A DNA stretch of 6,018 nt, taken from positions 5,643 through 11,660 of the forward strand of contig MELN01000007.1 of NCBI GenBank assembly GCA_001768675.1, in the 5' to 3' direction. Every line of letters starts with the position of its first letter. The stretch's first letter is position 1. Of the stretch, positions 1 to 6,018 are shown one piece after another. The DNA is from Actinobacteria bacterium RBG_16_64_13. Lineage in GTDB: Bacteria; Actinomycetota; Thermoleophilia; RBG-16-64-13. The translations under genes and the position numbers were made by a program. The notes beneath the pieces are model-generated. The model was not told the DNA's origin, ran no database searches, and saw only the letters and a list, made by a program, of their open reading frames with translations.

Positions 1-1
1 C

Positions 2-1360
2 GACTATTCATGGGTCATCTGGGCGAGGAACTTGTCGAACCTCACTTTGCGGGACTTCAAAGTGGACGGCAACGCAGCTTCGGCCACGGTCACCGGTACA
101 GGGGAGCAACGCCACAACATCATGTTCGACGCCGTCTCTGACTCCCTTATCGAGCGCGTGACGACCACGCAGTCCATGGGCGACGGCATCTTCCTTTGGC
201 GCAACTCGGTACGCATCACGGTCCGGAACAACACGGCCATAGCCGGTAACACCACAAACGCCCGGGTGGGCATCAACTTCCAGGGCGCGAGCGACTCGTT
301 GATATCCGGCAACTACGTTCAAGGCTACGACACGGCTTACAAAGCCGAGATCGACGAGAACGACGGCAACAGCGTGAACGTCCGCGTCGTAGGTAACACC
401 AACTCGGGCGGACAGAATCCTATCGTCCTCAACGGCTCCGTCACCGGTCGCTGCATCGGGTACGTGATCGAGAACAACACGTTCTCGGGCAGGATATGGG
501 TGAACAAGGCCGACAACGCCATCATCAGGAACAACACGCTCACTGGCGGCGATATTGGTGTGTACTCGGCCTATGACAACCACAACCTCCTCATACAGAA
601 CAACAGCTTCTCAGGCTACACGTACTCCGATCTTTACCTTGCGGAGATCTACAGCCTGGGTCCGAGCGACACCCTGCGCGTGACCGGCAACACCTTCGCC
701 GCCGGCAACCGGCAGCACGGCATCGTCCGGCACGTCAACTCGACCGTGGCGAACGTCGAAGTAGACAACAACACCTACCCGACCAACGCGACGCTCTACA
801 ACCCCTACGATGGAGCGACCGCCTACGTGCACGACAACGTCTTGGCCGGGTCCACCGGCACCACGACGACATCTTCGACCACCAGCACGACTGCCGCCCC
901 GACGACCTCGACCACCGCGGCACCGGTCACGACTACAAGCTCGACCACCACAACGACTGTGCGGGCACCCAGTTCCACGACGACAACGAGCACGGCGGCG
1001 CCCACAACGACGACCACCGTGGCCCCCACAACGACGACCACCGTGGCCGTGGCCTCTGGTTCAGCCACGGTGACGATCAAGAGCCCGCTCGATCAGGCCA
1101 TCGTCAGGGGCAGGATCACGGTGAGCGTGTCGGTCACCTCGTCCACGAAGATAGGCCAAGTATTGTTCTTCGTCGACAACGCTCAGGTGGGCCAGGACAC
1201 TCGAGCCCCCTACAGCTTCAGCTGGAACACGGCATCGGTCGCCACGGGACCCCACACGGTCACCTGCGTCGCCTACGATCGCCTAGGTACCGAGCTGGGC
1301 AGAGCGTCTCGCCAGGTGACAGTGAGTGCCCCGCTCATCTCGACGAAGTGGCTGCGGTAG
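2..1360 (+). CDS. Secreted right-handed parallel beta-helix protein with Thr-rich linker and C-terminal Ig-like domain (5' end missing)
   Basis: The reading frame is open to the left edge. The TTG at 32 can be read as a start, but the ten codons before it are also open and the protein is already inside beta-helix sequence there, so the true N-terminus and any signal peptide lie outside the window. Numbering from codon 32, residues 1-270 carry repeated coils marked by Asn-rich turns: NNT at 66, GNY at 93, NNTF at 148, NNTL at 167, NNSF at 190, GNTF at 219, NNTY at 246. Their spacing is mostly 19-29 residues, as in PbH1/Beta_helix (pectate-lyase-like) folds. Residues 275-339 are a Thr/Ser/Ala/Pro linker, more than half Thr. 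Residues 344-432 look like a bacterial Ig-like domain of the Big_9 type, with TIKSPLDQAIVRG, VLFFVDNAQVG and PYSFSWNT motifs. The C-terminus (STKWLR, stop TAG at 1358) has no LPXTG motif or membrane anchor. Such folds occur in polysaccharide lyases, hydrolases and adhesins. I see no recognisable catalytic motif, so the function is unknown; extracellular location is inferred from the architecture. Confidence 0.85.
   Translation, partial: DYSWVIWARNLSNLTLRDFKVDGNAASATVTGTGEQRHNIMFDAVSDSLIERVTTTQSMGDGIFLWRNSVRITVRNNTAIAGNTTNARVGINFQGASDSLISGNYVQGYDTAYKAEIDENDGNSVNVRVVGNTNSGGQNPIVLNGSVTGRCIGYVIENNTFSGRIWVNKADNAIIRNNTLTGGDIGVYSAYDNHNLLIQNNSFSGYTYSDLYLAEIYSLGPSDTLRVTGNTFAAGNRQHGIVRHVNSTVANVEVDNNTYPTNATLYNPYDGATAYVHDNVLAGSTGTTTTSSTTSTTAAPTTSTTAAPVTTTSSTTTTTVRAPSSTTTTSTAAPTTTTTVAPTTTTTVAVASGSATVTIKSPLDQAIVRGRITVSVSVTSSTKIGQVLFFVDNAQVGQDTRAPYSFSWNTASVATGPHTVTCVAYDRLGTELGRASRQVTVSAPLISTKWLR
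854..1048 (+). repeat. Low-complexity ACN-codon tract encoding a Thr-rich linker
   Basis: This in-frame tract codes for about 65 residues, more than half threonine with Ser, Ala, Pro and Val making up nearly all the rest. It appears as runs such as TTSTTAAP, SSTTTT and TTTTTVAP. It joins the beta-helix to the Ig-like domain. Such linkers are common in secreted actinobacterial proteins, where they are extended and often O-glycosylated; glycosylation here is inference. On the minus strand the same DNA reads as poly-Val, which is an artefact. Confidence 0.85.
1001..1048 (+). repeat. Perfect 24-bp tandem duplication in the linker
   Basis: Positions 1001-1024 and 1025-1048 are identical 24-bp units that begin cccacaacgacg and end accaccgtggcc. 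Each encodes PTTTTTVA in frame. A unit divisible by three lets the linker lengthen or shorten without a frameshift. The absence of mismatches suggests a recent duplication or slippage event. Confidence 0.9.
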
Positions 1361-1392
1361 AACCAAGCTTGCAGAAGAAGCTCAACTAGCCT

Positions 1393-1427
1393 GCGAGGCC
1401 CGGAGCGATCCGGGCCTCGCGTTTCTT
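1393..1427 (+). terminator. Intrinsic terminator between convergent genes
   Basis: GCGAGGCCCGGA (1393-1404) pairs perfectly with TCCGGGCCTCGC (1409-1420) around a GCGA loop, which fits the stable GNRA tetraloop class. GTTTCTT follows immediately on the plus strand. The hairpin begins 32 bp after the stop of the beta-helix gene and is most likely its Rho-independent terminator. It also lies 13 bp beyond the malQ stop on the other strand. In that direction no T-run directly follows the stem, so it may act there only as a weak terminator or a 3'-end stabilising hairpin. Confidence 0.85.
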
Positions 1428-1433
1428 ACCCCT

Positions 1434-3557
1434 CTACGGTCCCCTCAGAATCACAGCGGCGCGCGCGACGGCTTTGCGAATGCCGGCAGGGGAACTCGCG
1501 AGCTTACGTCGCCAGTTGCCCTGCTCGGGACCAGTGCCAGGCAGGTTCTGCGGTCTGGTCTCGTGCAGCAGGTCGTCGAGACTCACCAACACAAGCACGG
1601 CGGGGCTCGCGGCCAAGTAGGCGAGAACGCGGTCAAACAACGCGGCCGACGGTCGGCCGGCCCTTGTGCCGTTCGATCCGGGACCGACCGGTAGCCACGC
1701 TTCGAGTCGGGCCACCGCCTGGCGGCGCGCCGCTATCTGGCGATCCGCCGCCTCTTGATCGAGAGACCCCATCTCTACCCGCGCGCGCACATCGTCGCCA
1801 CGCGCGAAGCCGGTGAAAGGATACATATCGTGCGTGTTGAGCCCCGCCACCACGTGGCGGGGCACGCTCCTCAGAGGTTGCTCCGCCCTCGGCCGAAGGG
1901 AGCTCTGAAGGACCCAGGTGCCCAGAACGCCGTGCCGTCTCATGGCCGTTCGGGTTCCCACCGGCACGGTGCCCAGGTCCTCACCGATCACGGCGGCCTG
2001 GTGGCGATGCGATTCCAAACAGAGCACGGCGTAGAGCTCTTCGGAGGGATATGTGACGTACACGCCCTCGGTCGGTTCGGCGCCGGGCGGGATCCAGAAC
2101 AACCGGTGAAGGGCCATGACGTGATCGACGCGCAAATATCGCGCATGTCGAGCGTGATGCCGCACGCAGCGTGCGAAATACCGGTGACCTTGCTCTCGGA
2201 CCCGCTGGGGATGCAGCGGGGGAGAGTCCCAGTTCTGTCCTCGGGCGAAGAAGCTGTCGGGTGGGGCCCCGATGGACATCTCCCGCACGAACGACTCGGG
2301 CCAGCGCCAGGTATCGAACCCGCCCGGATGAACGCCCACAGGCAGATCGAGGAACAGTCCACCGGCTCCCGGACCCACCCCCGACAACCGTGCCATCTGT
2401 TGACCCATCTGCCACTGGCAGAACGCGTGGTATTGTTCCGAGTCGGTGGAGCCTGCCACCCAGTCCGCGGCTTTCGGCCTTGGGGCTCCTTCCACCGGCC
2501 GCCCGACTTGTGGTCCGGTCGGCCAGCTCCGCCAGTCTTCGCCCGCAGTCTCGACTGCGGCCCGAAACGAGGCGTATTCCATGAGTTCCGGGTTAGAGTC
2601 GAGGTATTCGAGGAACGCGTCCTTCTTGGTCGCATCCGCCGTGGCGAAAAAGCAGCGGCTCAACTCCTCCAGGACCGACCTCTTGGCGGCCATGGCTGCG
2701 CGATAATCGACCATAGGGCCGGCGGCCAGCCTGGCCAGGCGACCCTGCATGTCGCGAGACGCCGACAGCTCGCGTGCGCGATGACAACGATCCCACCCCG
2801 CGACTCTGTCTACCGATACGTAGAACTCGTTCCAGAACATCCGGCTCACGGGGCTGTACGGAGCGGGCTCGAACGGACGATCCAGGTACGCCGCGAGAAG
2901 GGGCAGGGTAGCGACCGTGCTGCCCCCCGCCTCGCCCACCCGATCGCGAAGGGTCTCCAGATCGGCTACGTCCGCGGCGCCCCAGCCGCCTTCGCCACGC
3001 AGCGCGTAGAGTGGCGCGAACACGCCCCAGGCACGCTCCGGCCCCCGCGGCGGCGCCCAGCATCGGCGAGGAGCCGAAATGACGGTGGCCTCGGCCGAGT
3101 GATTCCCCGCGTGCAGCCGAAGATGGTGGTAGCCGAAGGGCAGCAGCCCCGGTCGCGTCCCCGTCGACCCTACGTGCTGCATCGTCTCGAGAGAAGTGCG
3201 CCGCTCTTGCCAGTGCCTCTCTTCCCCGTCTTCAAGAGTGAGAGTGAGATCCAAGCTGGTCGAGCTCCCGGCGGGAGGGCGGACGGCAAGGGTTGGCAGC
3301 ACGCCTTCCCAAGCGACAACGACAGGCTCGACCATCTGGCTCCGGAGTTCCGCCTCCCGTACTCGCGTCGCGGCCTCCAGTTCCGACCATCCGGCTACGT
3401 CAGCTCCCAACGCACGGAGCACCATGGCGACACTCTCGGGAGGCGACTCGCGCCTCCGGCCGAGGGAGTCGCGGTAGCCGGTCTGGACGCCGTAGAGCGC
3501 GGCCAATCCTTCCAGGGCCCGCTTTGAGGATTGAGTATGTCCGTTCTGGGAAAACAT
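1434..3557 (-). CDS. malQ: 4-alpha-glucanotransferase (amylomaltase, GH77)
   Basis: This cytoplasmic enzyme transfers alpha-1,4-glucan segments between maltodextrins, releasing glucose and lengthening chains. The 707-residue length is close to the E. coli-type MalQ, which has an N-terminal extension before the barrel. Residues 1-170 form that extension, opening with LAALYGVQTGYRDSLG. The GH77 barrel follows: PYSPVSRMFWNEFYV (233-247), then RVDHV with the nucleophile Asp478, VIGEDLGTVP with the acid/base Glu526, and LNTHD with the third catalytic Asp577. QNLPGT (670-675) and NWRRKL (681-686) complete the signature. Roles are assigned by analogy with characterised amylomaltases. The ATG at 3557 is the first usable start: an in-frame TGA lies upstream with no ATG, GTG or TTG between, and conserved sequence begins by residue 18. 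No good Shine-Dalgarno precedes it. The gene diverges from glgP and its TAG stop is at 1434-1436. THDMYPF departs from the THDxPT form I expect in many GH77 enzymes. Confidence 0.95.
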   Translation of the reverse strand: MFSQNGHTQSSKRALEGLAALYGVQTGYRDSLGRRRESPPESVAMVLRALGADVAGWSELEAATRVREAELRSQMVEPVVVAWEGVLPTLAVRPPAGSSTSLDLTLTLEDGEERHWQERRTSLETMQHVGSTGTRPGLLPFGYHHLRLHAGNHSAEATVISAPRRCWAPPRGPERAWGVFAPLYALRGEGGWGAADVADLETLRDRVGEAGGSTVATLPLLAAYLDRPFEPAPYSPVSRMFWNEFYVSVDRVAGWDRCHRARELSASRDMQGRLARLAAGPMVDYRAAMAAKRSVLEELSRCFFATADATKKDAFLEYLDSNPELMEYASFRAAVETAGEDWRSWPTGPQVGRPVEGAPRPKAADWVAGSTDSEQYHAFCQWQMGQQMARLSGVGPGAGGLFLDLPVGVHPGGFDTWRWPESFVREMSIGAPPDSFFARGQNWDSPPLHPQRVREQGHRYFARCVRHHARHARYLRVDHVMALHRLFWIPPGAEPTEGVYVTYPSEELYAVLCLESHRHQAAVIGEDLGTVPVGTRTAMRRHGVLGTWVLQSSLRPRAEQPLRSVPRHVVAGLNTHDMYPFTGFARGDDVRARVEMGSLDQEAADRQIAARRQAVARLEAWLPVGPGSNGTRAGRPSAALFDRVLAYLAASPAVLVLVSLDDLLHETRPQNLPGTGPEQGNWRRKLASSPAGIRKAVARAAVILRGP

Positions 3558-3637
3558 CGCTCTGTGACCCAGCTTACCCGACTGTGCGACTGTGGGTCCA
3601 TGCGACTTGCGCTTTCCCGCGCTTCAGGAGGTACTTG
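3558..3637. promoter_or_regulatory. Divergent malQ-glgP intergenic region with tandem octamer
   Basis: These 80 bp must hold, or lie very close to, the promoters of both divergent genes. CGACTGTG occurs twice in direct tandem at 3579-3594, and a degraded third copy (CGACTTGC) lies at 3603-3610. GCGCTT is also repeated 10 bp apart (3609 and 3619). The octamer pair sits near the centre and could be part of a shared operator, but it matches no site I know. I find no convincing paired -35/-10 elements in either direction. Confidence 0.4.
3626..3632 (+). promoter_or_regulatory. Strong Shine-Dalgarno site for glgP
   Basis: AGGAGGT closely matches the anti-Shine-Dalgarno complement and lies 5 nt before the ATG at 3638. 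It decides the glgP start. A TTG directly before the ATG (3635-3637) is in frame but would be too close to the site. Confidence 0.85.
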
Positions 3638-6018
3638 ATGATCGCCCAACCTCGCGACGCCTCGCCCACCGTCCCAGCGGCGCTTGTGGGTTTGGTGGAC
3701 CTGGCCCGAGACATGCGTTGGTCATGGAGCCACTCCACTGACGTTCTGTGGGAGAGGCTGGCGCCTGAGCTGTGGGAGGTCACTCATAATCCCTGGCATA
3801 TCCTGCAGACCATCGCGCAGACACGACTGAGCGAAGTCGCCTCCGATCCGGAGTTCATCGAGCTTCTCGATCGGCACCTGGACAAGAGACGCGAGATCCT
3901 CGAGGCCCCCTCCTGGTTCGAGAAGACCTACCCCGAGGCGGCGGCCGTCCCGCTCGGTCCCATCGCCTACTTCAGCATGGAGTTCGGGTTGAGCGAAGCC
4001 CTACCCATCTATAGCGGCGGTCTCGGCATTCTGGCGGGCGACTTTCTGAAGGCGGCGAGCGACCTGGGTGTGCCGGTGGTCGGGGTAGGGTTGCTATGGC
4101 AGCAGGGATACTTCCGCCAGGCGCTGAGCGCCGCCGGCGAGCAGATCGAGCTCTTCCCCTTCAACGACCCCGGGCAGCTCCCCATAGCGCCTCTTCGCGA
4201 CGCCAAGGGCGAATGGGCCGGCGTTCTGCTCGAGTTCCCCAGGAGGACCCTGCACCTAAGGGCGTGGGAGGTCCGGGCAGGCCGTGCCAGCCTCTATCTG
4301 CTCGACGCGAACGACCTCATGAACAGCCCGGCGGATCGAGGCATCACAAGCGAACTGTACGGGGGCGGCCCGGAGGTGCGCCTGCAGCAGGAGATGATCC
4401 TGGGCATCGGCGGCTGGCGCCTTCTGCATCAGCTGGGCATAGCCCCCGATGTCTGCCACCTCAATGAGGGGCATGCGGCCCTCGCCGTCCTGGAGCGAGC
4501 CCGCTGCTACATGAAGGAGCGGGGGGTCGGCTTCGAGACGGCTCTTACCGCCACCAGGGCGGGCAACTTGTTCACCACTCACACCCCGGTCGAAGCTGGC
4601 TTCGACCGGTTCGGACCCGTCCTCGTCCAGGAGTATCTCGGACCCATCGCCAACGACCTGGACATCGGGCTGGAGAGGCTGCTCTCGCTGGGGCGTTCCG
4701 CTCCCGGGGCCCAGGGAGATCCGGCGGCCGAGCCGTTCAACATGGCTTATCTGGCCATCCGAGGGAGCGGAGCGGTCAACGGGGTCAGCCGGCTTCACGG
4801 GGAAGTCAGCCGCGGCCTGTTCCGGTGTCTTTTCCCCCGCTGGCCCGAGCCTGAGATCCCCGTGGGCCACGTCACCAACGGAGTGCATGTGCCTTCCTGG
4901 GATTCGGACGAGGCCGACGCCCTCTGGACCAAAGCCTGTGGCAAGGAGCGCTGGCTCGGCGGCTTGGAAGGTCTGGGCGAGCAGATCCACAGGCTCACCG
5001 ACGAAGAGCTGTGGACCTTCCGCGACGCCAACCGCCGCCGGCTCATCGAGGTAGCCCGAGAGCACGTTTCCCACCAAGGTCCGATCGCCGGCAGCCTGGA
5101 GAGCCTGGGCTCCGACCTGACCTGCTTGTGCGACCCAGCCGTGCTGACGATCGGTTTCGCACGTCGCTTCGCCACGTACAAGCGGGCCAACCTCCTCCTG
5201 CATGACCCCGACCGGTTCCAGCGCATCATCTGCGGCGACGACAGCAAGGTCCAACTGGTCCTCGCCGGCAAGGCCCACCCCGCGGATGCCGCCGGCAAGG
5301 CGATGATCAAGCAGTGGACGGAGTTCATCGGCCGCTGCAGCGTGCGCCCGCACATCATCTTCTTGGTGGACTACGACATGGGCATCGCCGAGCATCTCGT
5401 ACACGGTGTCGACGTGTGGATAAACACACCGCGACGGCCCTGGGAGGCCAGCGGCACGAGCGGTATGAAAGTGCTGGTGAACGGAGGCCTGAATCTCTCG
5501 GAACTCGACGGCTGGTGGGCCGAAGCGTACGCCCCCGACGTGGGCTGGGCCATCGGCGACGGTCTCGAGCACGACTCCGACCCAGCCTGGGACGCCATCG
5601 AGGCCGACCGGCTCTACGAGCTGCTGGAGAGCGAGATCATCCCCGAGTTCTACGACCGGGACGAACAAGGGATCCCGCGCCGGTGGATAGCCCGGGTAAG
5701 GGAGAGCATGGCGCGCCTCGCGCCCGAGTACTCAACGAACCGCATGATGAGAGACTACCTGGAACGGTATTACCTGCCTGGTTCGATCGCTTACCGGGAG
5801 CGAACGGGGACCCCGAAGACGGGCCGCCCGAAGCACGCCAAGGCTGCTTCTGGCGAGCTGGCGGCCGAGATCGCGACATGGCACGCCCTTCTGGATAAGC
5901 ATTGGCAGGAGATCCGCTTTCTCGACTACTCCGTCGACACTTTGGAGGGATCACGCGGTGACGAGCATCGGTTCAGGGTGAGGCTCGAGCTGGGGCACGT
6001 CCCGTCCGAGGCCGTCCG
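3638..6018 (+). CDS. glgP: Alpha-glucan (glycogen/maltodextrin) phosphorylase, GT35, DUF3417-containing; 3' end beyond window
   Basis: This PLP-dependent cytoplasmic enzyme phosphorolyses alpha-1,4-glucans to glucose-1-phosphate. There are 793 codons with no stop before the right edge. Residues 15-95 resemble the DUF3417 N-terminal domain (LARDMRWSWS, HNPWHIL). Then come YFSMEFGL (111-118), YSGGLGILAGD (125-135), HLNEGH (274-279), FTTHTP (312-317) and NGVSRLHG (381-388). RFATYKR (510-516) keeps the Arg-x4-Lys spacing of the phosphate-binding residues of classical phosphorylases. AGKAHPAD starts at 543. EASGTSGMK (603-611) places Lys611 where the PLP-linked lysine is expected. These features match the divergent TIGR02094-type bacterial phosphorylases, not the muscle/E. 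coli type. The last residues (FRVRLELGHVPSEAV) look like the start of the family's C-terminal beta domain, so probably well under 100 residues are missing. The start is fixed by AGGAGGT 5 nt upstream. The gene is divergent from malQ, its usual metabolic partner. Confidence 0.94.
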   Translation, partial: MIAQPRDASPTVPAALVGLVDLARDMRWSWSHSTDVLWERLAPELWEVTHNPWHILQTIAQTRLSEVASDPEFIELLDRHLDKRREILEAPSWFEKTYPEAAAVPLGPIAYFSMEFGLSEALPIYSGGLGILAGDFLKAASDLGVPVVGVGLLWQQGYFRQALSAAGEQIELFPFNDPGQLPIAPLRDAKGEWAGVLLEFPRRTLHLRAWEVRAGRASLYLLDANDLMNSPADRGITSELYGGGPEVRLQQEMILGIGGWRLLHQLGIAPDVCHLNEGHAALAVLERARCYMKERGVGFETALTATRAGNLFTTHTPVEAGFDRFGPVLVQEYLGPIANDLDIGLERLLSLGRSAPGAQGDPAAEPFNMAYLAIRGSGAVNGVSRLHGEVSRGLFRCLFPRWPEPEIPVGHVTNGVHVPSWDSDEADALWTKACGKERWLGGLEGLGEQIHRLTDEELWTFRDANRRRLIEVAREHVSHQGPIAGSLESLGSDLTCLCDPAVLTIGFARRFATYKRANLLLHDPDRFQRIICGDDSKVQLVLAGKAHPADAAGKAMIKQWTEFIGRCSVRPHIIFLVDYDMGIAEHLVHGVDVWINTPRRPWEASGTSGMKVLVNGGLNLSELDGWWAEAYAPDVGWAIGDGLEHDSDPAWDAIEADRLYELLESEIIPEFYDRDEQGIPRRWIARVRESMARLAPEYSTNRMMRDYLERYYLPGSIAYRERTGTPKTGRPKHAKAASGELAAEIATWHALLDKHWQEIRFLDYSVDTLEGSRGDEHRFRVRLELGHVPSEAV

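Noticed and set aside
8..583. 191-aa minus-strand frame opposite the beta-helix
   Set aside because: It overlaps the clearly repetitive beta-helix coding frame on the other strand and shows no motif of its own.
854..1048. Possible CRISPR-like or intergenic direct repeat array
   Set aside because: The units are contiguous, in frame and without spacers. They encode a Thr-rich linker, so this is a coding low-complexity repeat.
823..1080. 85-aa minus-strand frame rich in valine that looks like a membrane segment
   Set aside because: It is the complement of the ACN threonine codons (NGT reads as Val in the opposite frame). The hydrophobic stretch is a by-product of the linker.
1326..1694. 122-aa plus-strand frame crossing the 3' end of the beta-helix gene, the terminator and the malQ 3' end
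   Set aside because: It runs through a strong terminator hairpin and is antisense to malQ. There is no coding signal or Shine-Dalgarno site.
1755..3527. 590-aa plus-strand frame opposite malQ
   Set aside because: It overlaps a full-length GH77 gene with all catalytic motifs. The translation is Arg/His/Pro/Gly-rich with no recognisable domain and has no ribosome binding site that I can see.
4256..5668. 470-aa minus-strand frame opposite glgP
   Set aside because: It is antisense to a well-conserved phosphorylase, with no family resemblance of its own. It is explained by codon bias.
5314..5898. 194-aa plus-strand frame inside glgP
   Set aside because: It is an alternative frame of the phosphorylase C-terminal region. 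The glgP frame here contains the conserved PLP-lysine motif.

Overview
The window is GC-rich bacterial DNA holding three protein-coding genes. Two of them run off the edges. The base composition, the C-biased third codon positions and the Thr/Ala/Pro-rich linker of a secreted protein together suggest a high-GC actinobacterium, perhaps of the Acidimicrobiia or Thermoleophilia kind. This is inference only: there is no rRNA or other marker here.

Layout. (1) Positions 2-1360, plus strand: the 3' part of a gene for an extracellular right-handed parallel beta-helix protein. A threonine-rich linker and a C-terminal bacterial Ig-like domain follow the helix. The linker contains a perfect 24-bp tandem duplication. 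(2) Positions 1361-1433: a short convergent intergenic gap with a perfect 12-bp stem and GCGA-loop hairpin terminator. (3) Positions 1434-3557, minus strand: a complete 4-alpha-glucanotransferase gene (malQ, GH77) with all three expected catalytic acids. (4) Positions 3558-3637: an 80-bp divergent intergenic region with a tandem octamer and a strong ribosome binding site for the next gene. (5) Positions 3638-6018, plus strand: an alpha-glucan phosphorylase gene (glgP, GT35, the divergent family with an N-terminal DUF3417 domain). It is open at the right edge and lacks only its C-terminal end.

How the genes work together. MalQ and GlgP are a known functional pair. MalQ disproportionates short maltodextrins into longer chains plus glucose. 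GlgP phosphorolyses the longer chains to glucose-1-phosphate. Their head-to-head arrangement around one 80-bp region fits shared control of glycogen or maltodextrin turnover. The beta-helix gene is convergent to malQ, is insulated from it by the terminator, and has no evident link to glucan metabolism.

I see no tRNA, rRNA, CRISPR array, insertion sequence, phage gene or defence system. Most of the window is ordinary metabolism. The less ordinary parts are the beta-helix/linker/Ig protein and the malQ-glgP intergenic region.
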